Source: Candidatus Kapaibacterium sp. (GTDB taxonomy: Bacteria; Bacteroidota; Ignavibacteria; Kapaibacteriales; UBA961). Taken from it: 8,432 nt of DNA. Within the stretch, counting starts at the first letter, position 1. Every line of letters starts with the position of its first letter. Below the pieces are notes generated by a model that was given only the letters and a program-made list of their open reading frames with translations, searched no databases and was not told where the DNA came from. Position numbers and translations under genes: made by a program. The stretch is taken from assembly GCA_023253875.1 (NCBI GenBank), contig JALRFC010000064.1, positions 1 through 8,432 on the forward strand, read 5' to 3'. Below are positions 1 through 7,082 of the stretch, piece after piece.

Positions 1-1941
1 AATATCGGACGTGATGGTGATATTGATTTCCTTGATAATGGTATCAATGGACCCGTTCCACCAAACTTGAAAGATGCACGTAATCAAATTGTTCAATCAC
101 AAGATCCTATGCGTTTTAGAATCTTTGTAAGAACAGGTGAATTGAGAAATGGTGATGCAGAATATGCAGGTATTTATACAGGCTATATCACAGTTACATC
201 AGCTTCTGCAAAAGTATCTCCGGTAAGATTGCGCGTAACATTCATTCACTTGCGTAATCCTGTAGAACCAGGTAGCTACAATAATCCAAAGACACCGGAA
301 TTTGGTTTGGATCCAGGTATCAAATTGACAGTAAGAAACTCAAGAGGTACAATTGGTGATACAACCAATCTAGTTTTGGGTACAGGTCATAGAGCAACAG
401 ATGGTCCTGACTCACTCTTCGGTGAATATGCTTATGATGCACTGAGCGCTCCAACAGGTTTCTTTGCTCGTTGGTTTACACCATGGGTTAAAGATGCAAA
501 TGGAATCGAAGTTGCACCTAATGGTCTTGGTGATATTCAAATGGATGCTTTCAGTGGTCAAAACCTCAGAAGAGGCTCAACATCACGTGATATCCGTGAC
601 TTTACTTCAGATACTACATTGGTTTACCTCTGCCGTTTTGATGCAAATGGTGCAAATAACTATCCTGTTGTTATCAACTGGGATACACGTGACTTCCCTG
701 AAGGCGCTGATTTATATCTTCGTGATACTCTTAATGGCGGTATCTTCAGCGTGAATATGCGTGAAGCAACACCAGATGGAGATTATGGTCGCTCATTCAC
801 AATCCGTGATGCTCGTATCAAGTCATTCATCATTGAATATCGCTTGCCACAATCAGCAAATTATCCTGTTGTAAAATCAGGTTGGAACTTCTTGTCATTG
901 CCTTTGCGTCCATCCAATCCAACTTGGAAGACTGTATTCCCGAATGCAATCACAGAGCCATATACATTTGCTAGTGGTTCATATCAGCAAAAGCAAGTTC
1001 TTCAACCAGGTGTTGGTTACTTTGTAAAGTTTGGTCAAAATATTGACTCAACACAAATCGGTTCAAGAGTCCCTGAATTCAGCAAAACAACTGAAAGAGT
1101 ATATCTCTATGATGGTTGGAATACTGTAGGTGCTCCTTCAACACGTGCAAATGTAAATGACATTTCTTATGAATTGCAAAGTGGTGCTGTTGAAGCACTC
1201 AAAGATCAAGTATATGGTTATAATACAGATCGTGGTTACTATGCAACTTCAGAAGTTGTTCCTGGTTTGGGTTATTGGATCAAGATCTATGGTGAAGGTT
1301 TCTATCGTGTGAAAGGATCCGGATTACCTAAGGTTGTAGCTAATCCAACATCAGACTTGAATCTTGGTTCAATCACAATTTCAGACAAAGAAGGTAAAAC
1401 AAATACACTTCGCGTTTCTGAAAATGGATCTGTAAATCCTGTACGCTTTGAATTGCCTCCAGTTATTGCTCCAGATATGTTCGATGTTCGCTTTGCAAAT
1501 AATGCATATGCAACAAATAGCAATGACATGACAATTCGTGTTCAAGGCATTTCTTATCCAATGACATTGACAGCAAAAGGTTTGAATGGTACATATACTG
1601 CATTCGATGCTAAAACAGGTGCAGTTCTTGGTACAATCAGTGCAACACAAGATTTGGTAGTAAATAATTCTTCAGTGATTAGACTTGCTAAGCAAGATGC
1701 TAACAATGCAGGAATTGAAGTATATCCAAATCCAACATCTTCATTGATCAATGTTCGCACTGCAACTGCAGGTACAGTACATGTTGCAATTATCGACATG
1801 TTTGGTTCTACAGTTAAGAATGTAACATTCAATGGCAACTCAATGGCTATCAATACAGATGAAATCGCAGCAGGTACTTATACAATGACAGTAAATGTCA
1901 ATGGTATTGTATCAACTCAGCGCATCATCATCAACAGATAA
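1..1941 (+). CDS. Large secreted/surface protein with T9SS type A sorting domain (5' partial)
   Basis: The reading frame is open from base 1, so the N-terminus lies outside the window and 646 residues are visible; the TTG at 67 is an internal leucine, not a start. Numbering from base 1, residues 572-646 form a T9SS type A C-terminal sorting domain: it opens with IEVYPNP, has alternating beta-strand segments and ends in a short hydrophobic/basic tail (RIIINR). This predicts Sec export followed by T9SS passage to the surface or outside. Residues about 125-280 contain an ATDGxD...GE segment, then a W-x5-P-x-G-x-D...L-x-D-x-x-G-G segment, a beta-rich module also present in the next gene. Residues 294-344 and 372-429 are two diverged repeats, each opening with GW and closing with PGxGYxxK. 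The first visible residues (RDGDIDFLDNG) are Asp-rich and could bind calcium. No enzymatic motif is visible. Secretion route is confident; function is unknown. Confidence 0.9.
   Translation, partial: NIGRDGDIDFLDNGINGPVPPNLKDARNQIVQSQDPMRFRIFVRTGELRNGDAEYAGIYTGYITVTSASAKVSPVRLRVTFIHLRNPVEPGSYNNPKTPEFGLDPGIKLTVRNSRGTIGDTTNLVLGTGHRATDGPDSLFGEYAYDALSAPTGFFARWFTPWVKDANGIEVAPNGLGDIQMDAFSGQNLRRGSTSRDIRDFTSDTTLVYLCRFDANGANNYPVVINWDTRDFPEGADLYLRDTLNGGIFSVNMREATPDGDYGRSFTIRDARIKSFIIEYRLPQSANYPVVKSGWNFLSLPLRPSNPTWKTVFPNAITEPYTFASGSYQQKQVLQPGVGYFVKFGQNIDSTQIGSRVPEFSKTTERVYLYDGWNTVGAPSTRANVNDISYELQSGAVEALKDQVYGYNTDRGYYATSEVVPGLGYWIKIYGEGFYRVKGSGLPKVVANPTSDLNLGSITISDKEGKTNTLRVSENGSVNPVRFELPPVIAPDMFDVRFANNAYATNSNDMTIRVQGISYPMTLTAKGLNGTYTAFDAKTGAVLGTISATQDLVVNNSSVIRLAKQDANNAGIEVYPNPTSSLINVRTATAGTVHVAIIDMFGSTVKNVTFNGNSMAINTDEIAAGTYTMTVNVNGIVSTQRIIINR
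880..1290 (+). repeat. Two diverged tandem protein repeats (GW ... PGxGYxxK)
   Basis: Within the surface protein, residues 294-344 (880-1032) begin GWNFLSLPL and end PGVGYFVKF; residues 372-429 (1114-1290) begin GWNTVGAP and end PGLGYWIKI. Between these anchors both copies carry an aromatic-rich Y-x-Y/F-x(n)-Y segment. The likeness is at protein level only; the DNA has diverged, so this is an old duplication or a repeated beta-fold unit and not a recent repeat. Similar GWN...GYW repeats are common in secreted FCB-group proteins, usually between a catalytic or adhesive region and the sorting domain. Confidence 0.6.
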
Positions 1942-1963
1942 TCATTTAGATTGTTGAATTCCC

Positions 1964-1996
1964 ATAGGGTAACAGAGTTCGTCTCTGTTACCCTAT
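1964..1996 (+). terminator. Perfect 14-bp hairpin after the surface-protein gene, probable terminator
   Basis: ATAGGGTAACAGAG (1964-1977) is matched exactly by its reverse complement CTCTGTTACCCTAT (1983-1996) around the loop TTCGT. It starts 23 bases after the stop codon of the surface protein and is followed on the plus strand by a modest T-rich run (ATTTCT). The tail is weaker than in a textbook intrinsic terminator, so a transcript-stabilising 3' hairpin or a 5' leader element of the next gene is also possible: the stem ends only 9 bases before the Shine-Dalgarno sequence of that gene. Confidence 0.65.
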
Positions 1997-2005
1997 ATTT
2001 CTATC

Positions 2006-2010
2006 AGGAG
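2006..2010 (+). promoter_or_regulatory. Shine-Dalgarno site selecting a GTG start
   Basis: AGGAG lies 8 bases before the GTG at 2019. It decides the start, because the nearby ATG at 2012 is in another frame and too close to the site. It is the clearest ribosome binding site on the plus strand and marks the first gene of the compact block. Downstream genes have weak or no such sites and probably rely on translational coupling. Confidence 0.75.
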
Positions 2011-2018
2011 AATGGACC

Positions 2019-2738
2019 GTGAAACTATTCATATTGAGCATGGTTTTCCTACCTGCACTGCTCTTTGGACAAGTCTTTACATTGACTCATGAAGACAATA
2101 CATCCACTACTAAACCTGCGGTTATCATTGGATTTATAAAAGGTGCAACAGATGGAATCGATGCAGTACTTGGTGAGAAAGAATTACCACCGCTACATCC
2201 AATCAATGGTGCACATATTGTTTCTATATTGGATATGAATAAGGATGGTTCATTTTCAAGTTCTGTTGACATATTCTCATATCGAGATATTCGTAATACA
2301 GAACCATTATCAGTAGCTGATACATTTTGGGTGCAAGTATCTCCCTGGAAAGCGGATAAAAAATGGATGAAATTTTCATGGGAATATCCTTTGGGAACAG
2401 GCATAGACTCTGTCGTGTTAACAGATAAAGGTGGTATGGCATTACGTATTTTGTGTGATGCAAAAAAAAGCCATACGATACTTCCAAATGAGTTTGGTGT
2501 AGGACCAATTACAATTGAAGACTTTCATGTCATAATCTATCGCTCTCAAGGTGCAAGCTCTATTGAAAATGATGATTACACTATTGCAAAGACTTCAGAC
2601 ATCTATTCATCGAATGGTGTATTAATTGCAAAGAATATCCATTCCGAACACGTAAAGCACATATTACAAGATCAATCATTTGGTGTGTATTTTATTCGAA
2701 CAGGTTCTTCAGTTCAATCTATCGTGAATTATAAATAA
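2019..2738 (+). CDS. Small secreted protein with T9SS-cargo-type module and degenerate sorting tail
   Basis: A 239-residue protein starting at GTG, chosen because of the AGGAG 8 bases upstream. Residues 1-17 are a signal peptide (MKLF, hydrophobic core, cleavage probably near LLFG/QVF), so it is exported by Sec. Residues about 36-175 match the order of motifs in the upstream surface protein: an ATDGIDAVLGE segment followed by LPP, then W121-x2-P-x-G-x-D and L-x-D-x-x-G-G (134-139). Residues 192-239 look like the last strands of a T9SS type A domain (DIYSSNGVLI ... FGVYFIR ... VQSIVNYK), but the YPNP motif that opens such domains is absent. Its stop overlaps the next start (TAATG). It may be a T9SS substrate, or an ancestral/degenerate cargo held in the periplasm. 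No enzymatic residues are recognisable. Secretion is well supported; role is unknown. Confidence 0.8.
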   Translation: MKLFILSMVFLPALLFGQVFTLTHEDNTSTTKPAVIIGFIKGATDGIDAVLGEKELPPLHPINGAHIVSILDMNKDGSFSSSVDIFSYRDIRNTEPLSVADTFWVQVSPWKADKKWMKFSWEYPLGTGIDSVVLTDKGGMALRILCDAKKSHTILPNEFGVGPITIEDFHVIIYRSQGASSIENDDYTIAKTSDIYSSNGVLIAKNIHSEHVKHILQDQSFGVYFIRTGSSVQSIVNYK

Positions 2739-4933
2739 TGAATGTACAACTCAGCGCAGCACATCATCACGCTGCATTTCTGAGCTATATGCAAGAACAA
2801 CATCCTGATACTTTTTTGGCATATCAGGAATTGCACACAGCAAATATTACCGGAATTCGCTTATCACAGATATTGATCGATACAGCCATTGTACTCGAGC
2901 ATTATCTTCAGAATTATATATCGGATTCGATTGGTTTTTCATCAATAAAGTCAGCATTACAGAAAGAACAATTGGTCATCAAAGCCAAAGCGGACTTTAC
3001 AAAAAAAGCATTGATTAGAAGAAGAGGTCAGACTCTTGGTGAAGAAGCAATCAGTGATATTGATGGAGCATTTTCGGAATTGTTGCATGCACTATCACTT
3101 GAACAAACCAATGATAAGGAATATGACTTTTCAGCAATTGTCTTGACTTTATTATCTCAAGAATCGGAACAAAAAGAATTACTTGACACAGCAGAAATAC
3201 TGTATTTCTCAATGAGAGAACACAATATGATCTCTGATTGGATCAGTGAATTTGCCGGTAAGAAATTGGATTTCGATCATTTGGAACATGCCATCATCTC
3301 AGATATAGATGGCATCACTTCATATGATGCTCATCATCATCGCAAGCGTGATGGATTTGCTTTGACAGATCGTCGTGGAACAAGAAGAGAAGTTACAAAG
3401 CAAATAGACTATTGCATGATTTGTCATGAACGAGAGAAGGATTCTTGCTCAAAGGGCATTCATGAAAAAGATGGAACAATCAAAAAGAACCCACTCGGTG
3501 TCGAAACCAAGGGCTGTCCACTCGATGAAAAAATCAGTGAGATGCATTTTCTACGCAGAGAAGGATATCCTCTAGCTGCACTTGCAATGGTGATGCTGGA
3601 TAATCCGATGTGTGCAGGTACAGGCCACAGAATCTGTAATGATTGCATGAAAGGATGTATCTTCCAAAAGCAAGAACCTGTAAATATTCCAAAAATTGAA
3701 ACCTCGGTATTATCTGATATTCTGTCACTGAATGATGGACTCGAACTCTATGCTCTGTTGATGGAGTGGAATCCTCTCAATGTGAAAAGACCATATGCAT
3801 TGCCATATAATGGAAATAAAGTACTGGTTGTAGGTCTTGGTCCTGCCGGTTATACGCTTTCACATTATTTGCTCAATGAAGGCTTCGCCGTCGTCGCCGT
3901 TGAGGGATTGAAAATTGAATCAGCACTTGATATCTATGCTTTGAAAAAGGATGATCCACTTCCATCATTTAAAGATACCATTGAACGTGAATTGGATGAA
4001 AGAATCATCTCCGGTTTCGGTGGTGTGAGTGAATATGGTATTACATCGCGTTGGGACAAAAACTTTCTCACAGTTCTTCAACTTCTCCTCGAAAGAAGAA
4101 AGAATTTCAAGATACTGGATGGTGTCAGATTCGGTGGTACATTAACAATCGAAGATGCTTGGAAGCTTGGCTTTACGCATGTTGCTCTTGCAACCGGTGC
4201 AGGAAAGCCAACACTCATTCGCATGAAAAATAATCTCAGCAGAGGTTTAAGAAAAGCATCAGATTTCTTGATGGCATTGCAATTGACGGGTGCAGCAAGA
4301 ATGGACTCAATGGCAAATCTTCAAGTGTCTTTACCCGCAATAGTAATCGGCGGTGGTTTAACCGCAATTGATACTGCAACCGAAACACTCGCCTATTATC
4401 CGATTCAAGTAGAGAAATTTTATCTTCATGCGAAAACCATGCTTCAGGAAGTACCGGATTACTTTGAAGTAACGTATGATGCGGAAGAAAGAACAATTGC
4501 ACAAACCTTCTTCGAACATGGAAAAATCATTCATGAAGTGAGAAATGAAGCAAAGCGTCTTAATCAGATCCCTGATTTTCTTCCTTATCTGAAAGAATGG
4601 GGCGGAGTGACGCTTATCTATCGGAAACAATTGAAGCAATCACCCGCATATAAACTCAATCATGAAGAAGTGAATGAGGCATTGGAAGAAGGAATCAGCA
4701 TCTATGAAGAACTTAGTCCGATAGAATGTATACTCGACTCACATGGAGCAATTGAAGCCGTGAAGTTTGAGCATACAGGTGATGATAAGAAAGGTTCGAT
4801 TCATGTGCTTACTGCGAAGACTGTGTTTGTGGCTGCAGGTACATCACCAAATACCACGTATGAAAAAGAATATCCACAAACTTTTAGATTAATGGATTCA
4901 GGATATTATCAACCATATACAGTCATTGGATGA
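2738..4933 (+). CDS. Fe-S/FAD pyridine nucleotide-dependent oxidoreductase, GltD-like, apparently C-terminally short
   Basis: A 731-residue cytoplasmic flavoprotein. Residues 1-220 are mostly helical and match no motif I can name. A cysteine-rich segment follows (C226, C229, C237, C260, C292, C300, C303, C307), enough for two 4Fe-4S clusters, as in the N-terminal region of glutamate synthase small subunit and dihydropyrimidine dehydrogenase. VVGLGPAG (364-371) is the FAD-binding GxGxxG motif, and GGGLTAID (538-545) is the second dinucleotide-binding motif, typical of the NAD(P)H site of this family. The segment ending near VAAGTSPNT closes the FAD domain. From memory of the family, relatives with the same GHRICNDCMKGC and NPLN signatures run to roughly 1000 residues or more; this one stops soon after the FAD domain, so a C-terminal region seems to be missing. 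Its substrate is unknown; no glutamate synthase large subunit is present. It starts in a TAATG overlap with the secreted protein and ends 52 bases before lipA. Confidence 0.88.
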   Translation: MNVQLSAAHHHAAFLSYMQEQHPDTFLAYQELHTANITGIRLSQILIDTAIVLEHYLQNYISDSIGFSSIKSALQKEQLVIKAKADFTKKALIRRRGQTLGEEAISDIDGAFSELLHALSLEQTNDKEYDFSAIVLTLLSQESEQKELLDTAEILYFSMREHNMISDWISEFAGKKLDFDHLEHAIISDIDGITSYDAHHHRKRDGFALTDRRGTRREVTKQIDYCMICHEREKDSCSKGIHEKDGTIKKNPLGVETKGCPLDEKISEMHFLRREGYPLAALAMVMLDNPMCAGTGHRICNDCMKGCIFQKQEPVNIPKIETSVLSDILSLNDGLELYALLMEWNPLNVKRPYALPYNGNKVLVVGLGPAGYTLSHYLLNEGFAVVAVEGLKIESALDIYALKKDDPLPSFKDTIERELDERIISGFGGVSEYGITSRWDKNFLTVLQLLLERRKNFKILDGVRFGGTLTIEDAWKLGFTHVALATGAGKPTLIRMKNNLSRGLRKASDFLMALQLTGAARMDSMANLQVSLPAIVIGGGLTAIDTATETLAYYPIQVEKFYLHAKTMLQEVPDYFEVTYDAEERTIAQTFFEHGKIIHEVRNEAKRLNQIPDFLPYLKEWGGVTLIYRKQLKQSPAYKLNHEEVNEALEEGISIYEELSPIECILDSHGAIEAVKFEHTGDDKKGSIHVLTAKTVFVAAGTSPNTTYEKEYPQTFRLMDSGYYQPYTVIG

Positions 4934-4985
4934 TAATAAACATTGTCAAATTGATAGTTTTGCAGTCCACAACATTGATATTTAC

Positions 4986-5885
4986 ATGGTAACAGATACA
5001 CAAATACCCAGCATATTGGAATTGCCGGTTTTACCAACTGAACTTCCCAGCAATCGTCGTCCGGAATGGCTGAAAGTCAAAGCGCCCGGTGGGGAAACCT
5101 ATGCACAACTCAAAACGATGATGCGTTCAAAAGCATTACATACAGTTTGTGAAGAAGCACGTTGTCCAAATATCGCCGAATGCTGGAATGCGGGTACAGC
5201 AACATTCATGATTCTCGGTGATACATGTACAAGATCTTGTGGATTTTGTGCAGTGAAAACAGGTCGTCCAATGGAAGTGGATATGCATGAACCATTGCAT
5301 GTTGCAGAAGCTATTCAGCAAATGAATTTGAAGCATGCAGTGATCACTTCAGTGAATCGCGATGAAAGACCCGATGGAGGTGCAGATATTTGGGCGGAAA
5401 CAATTCTTCGATCCAGAGAAATGAACCCCGGTGTAAGTATCGAAGTGCTTATTCCTGATTTCAAAGGGAAGATGGAGAATTTGCAAAAAGTCATTGATGC
5501 CAGACCCGATATTCTGAATCACAATACTGAAACGGTACCGAGATTATATCGTAAAGTGCGTCCTCAAGGTAAATATCCATGGACACTTGCTGTACTGAAA
5601 GAATGTAAATCTCAGGGCCTGCGCACAAAAACAGGAATCATGCTTGGTCTCGGTGAAACCAAAGAAGAAATCATCACAGTGATGGATGATTTGCGCGAAG
5701 TGGACGTTGATATTCTCACACTTGGACAATATCTTCAACCAACAAAAAATCATTTGCCGGTTGATCGTTTCGTGCATCCGAATGAATTTGATGAATTGAG
5801 AGAAATTGGAATGGCGAAAGGATTCAAGATCGTAGAGTCCGGACCGCTTGTACGAAGCTCGTATCATGCCGAAAGACATATCTGA
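4986..5885 (+). CDS. lipA: Lipoyl synthase (radical SAM)
   Basis: LipA inserts two sulfur atoms at C6 and C8 of the octanoyl chain carried on lipoyl domains of 2-oxoacid dehydrogenases and the glycine cleavage H protein. From the ATG at 4986 the protein has 299 residues, normal for bacterial LipA. All diagnostic ligands are present: C55-x4-C60-x5-C66 for the auxiliary 4Fe-4S cluster that donates sulfur, C81-x3-C85-x2-C88 for the radical SAM cluster, and RSSY at 290-293, whose serine is an auxiliary-cluster ligand. VNRDERPDGGA and the ESGPLVRSSYHA ending are family-typical. A TTG at 4926 in the same frame would add 20 residues (DDNKHCQIDSF...) and overlap the upstream gene by 8 bases; that stretch does not look like LipA, so ATG 4986 is preferred, although it lacks a Shine-Dalgarno site. 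The stop overlaps the next start (TGATG). No lipB or lplA is in the window. Confidence 0.97.
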   Translation: MVTDTQIPSILELPVLPTELPSNRRPEWLKVKAPGGETYAQLKTMMRSKALHTVCEEARCPNIAECWNAGTATFMILGDTCTRSCGFCAVKTGRPMEVDMHEPLHVAEAIQQMNLKHAVITSVNRDERPDGGADIWAETILRSREMNPGVSIEVLIPDFKGKMENLQKVIDARPDILNHNTETVPRLYRKVRPQGKYPWTLAVLKECKSQGLRTKTGIMLGLGETKEEIITVMDDLREVDVDILTLGQYLQPTKNHLPVDRFVHPNEFDELREIGMAKGFKIVESGPLVRSSYHAERHI

Positions 5886-6655
5886 TGAAATTCACGATTC
5901 TCGGAACAGGCACCTCAACAGGAATTCCATGCGTTGCTTGCACATGCGCAACATGCACTTCCGATGATCCGAAAGATACAAGACTGAGGACATCGCTATT
6001 GGTTCAATCAGAAACAACGACAATTGTGGTTGATACATCTGCTGATTTTCGACAGCAAATGCTTCTGAATGCTGTACGCACTATTGATGGAATAGTCTAT
6101 ACACATCATCATTATGATCATATCAGTGGTTTTGATGATACAAGACCATTCACCTTTTTCAATGATGATATTCCTATAAAGTGTTTTGCATTGCAACAAA
6201 CGCATGATGTAATCAGACAAACATTTCCTTATGCATTTGGTCAAGCTGAACAGATAGGCGGTGGTGTTCCTGGAGCGGATTTCACCATCATTGATGATGA
6301 GCCATTCATGATTGGTGATATTGAAGTAATTCCGATTCCGATGAAACATGGATTGATTCGAGTAAATGGATATCGTTTTGGAAATGTTGCATATTGCACA
6401 GATACGAATCATATTCCGCTTTCTTCGATAGACAAATTGCAAGGTCTTGAAGTGTTGATTCTCGATGCATTGCGCTATCATCCACATCCAACGCATTATA
6501 CGATTGAAGAAGCCAATGAAATGGCAACAATGATCAATGCGCAGACAACATATTACACGCATATAGCGCATCAAATCAAACATGCCGAATGCGAAAAAGA
6601 ATTACCGGCGAATTGTCATCTCGCTTATGATGGATTGCAATTCGAAGTCACATGA
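5885..6655 (+). CDS. Metallo-beta-lactamase-fold hydrolase, PhnP-like phosphodiesterase
   Basis: A 256-residue cytoplasmic metallohydrolase. It opens with GTGTSTGIP, the usual first strand and loop of PhnP-type members. The dinuclear metal site is complete: H74, H76, D78, H79 (THHHYDH), H155 (PMKHG), D173 (CTDTN) and H226 (THIAH). A second, structural zinc site is also present, C19-x-C21-x2-C24 with H229, matching the CxCxxC plus His arrangement of E. coli PhnP. LDALRYHPHPTH and the AYDGL ending are family signatures. PhnP hydrolyses cyclic phosphate diesters (5-phosphoribosyl 1,2-cyclic phosphate) in phosphonate breakdown, but no phn genes are here, and the widespread Bacteroidota relatives have no settled substrate; a general phosphodiesterase role is a cautious guess. 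The start overlaps the lipA stop by 1 base (TGATG) and the gene ends in a 4-base ATGA overlap with the next. Confidence 0.92.
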   Translation: MKFTILGTGTSTGIPCVACTCATCTSDDPKDTRLRTSLLVQSETTTIVVDTSADFRQQMLLNAVRTIDGIVYTHHHYDHISGFDDTRPFTFFNDDIPIKCFALQQTHDVIRQTFPYAFGQAEQIGGGVPGADFTIIDDEPFMIGDIEVIPIPMKHGLIRVNGYRFGNVAYCTDTNHIPLSSIDKLQGLEVLILDALRYHPHPTHYTIEEANEMATMINAQTTYYTHIAHQIKHAECEKELPANCHLAYDGLQFEVT

Positions 6656-7074
6656 TGCAGAAAATAGTAATCTTACCTGCAATGCCGAGAGGCATTCATA
6701 GTATTACGCGATTAGTAGAACGAGAGCTGGAAACAATACTGAGCACAGTGGAAAGCGGAATACTTCATGTGTTTCTTTGTCATACAAGTGCGGCAATCAC
6801 CATCAATGAAGATGCAGACCCGGATGTGACGCTCGACATGATGGATATCCTTGATCGCATTGTTCCAATGCATCGACAATTATATAGGCATACTGCGGAA
6901 GGTCCTGATGACATGACATCACATGCACTGGCATCACTCATCGGATGCAGTGTGACTATACCGATTCAACAAGGTAGAATGGCACTTGGGACTTGGCAGG
7001 GTATACATCTCTGTGAATTCAGACATCATGCCCGAAATCGCAAACTGATTGCAACTATACATTCAATTCAATAG
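6652..7074 (+). CDS. YjbQ/UPF0047 family protein (secondary thiamine-phosphate synthase type)
   Basis: A 140-residue protein, the normal size for this single-domain family. Signatures run in order: CHTSAAITINEDADPDV (43-59), RHTAEGPDDMTSHALASLIG (79-98), and the hallmark GRMALGTWQGIHLCEFR (108-124). H44, H80, H91 and the acidic E122 are the conserved residues that form the pocket in this trimeric fold. The E. coli member YjbQ shows weak thiamine-phosphate-synthase activity, the source of the family name; the natural role is not settled. It begins in an ATGA overlap with the hydrolase; a second ATG directly follows (6655), so the protein may be one residue shorter. Its position in the same block as lipA is suggestive, since thiamine diphosphate and lipoate serve the same dehydrogenase complexes, but that link is inference. 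Family assignment is firm. Confidence 0.95.
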   Translation: MMQKIVILPAMPRGIHSITRLVERELETILSTVESGILHVFLCHTSAAITINEDADPDVTLDMMDILDRIVPMHRQLYRHTAEGPDDMTSHALASLIGCSVTIPIQQGRMALGTWQGIHLCEFRHHARNRKLIATIHSIQ

Positions 7075-7082
7075 TGAATATT

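Noticed and set aside
1381..1853. Two minus-strand frames of 89 and 99 residues opposite the surface-protein gene
   Set aside because: The Cys/Ile-rich composition and lack of motifs fit reverse translation of ACA/GCA/AAT-rich codons in the sense gene.
3886..3902. Locally GC-rich GCCGTCGTCGCCGTT stretch in an AT-rich gene
   Set aside because: It encodes the ordinary AVVAV strand after the FAD-binding loop; too short to indicate transfer or a regulatory site.
4925..4985. Possible simple frameshift joining the flavoprotein to a continuation in another frame
   Set aside because: All three plus-strand frames after 4933 were read; none gives a flavoprotein-like continuation before lipA begins, so a single-base shift does not explain the short C-terminus.
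5544..5879. 111-residue minus-strand open frame inside lipA
   Set aside because: It is antisense to a gene with all its diagnostic cysteines and has no recognisable domain; a shadow frame.
6008..6583. 191-residue open frame on the minus strand inside the PhnP-like gene
   Set aside because: It lies wholly antisense to a well-supported gene, has a composition rich in Cys, His, Arg and Ile typical of a mirrored frame, and shows no family motif or ribosome binding site.
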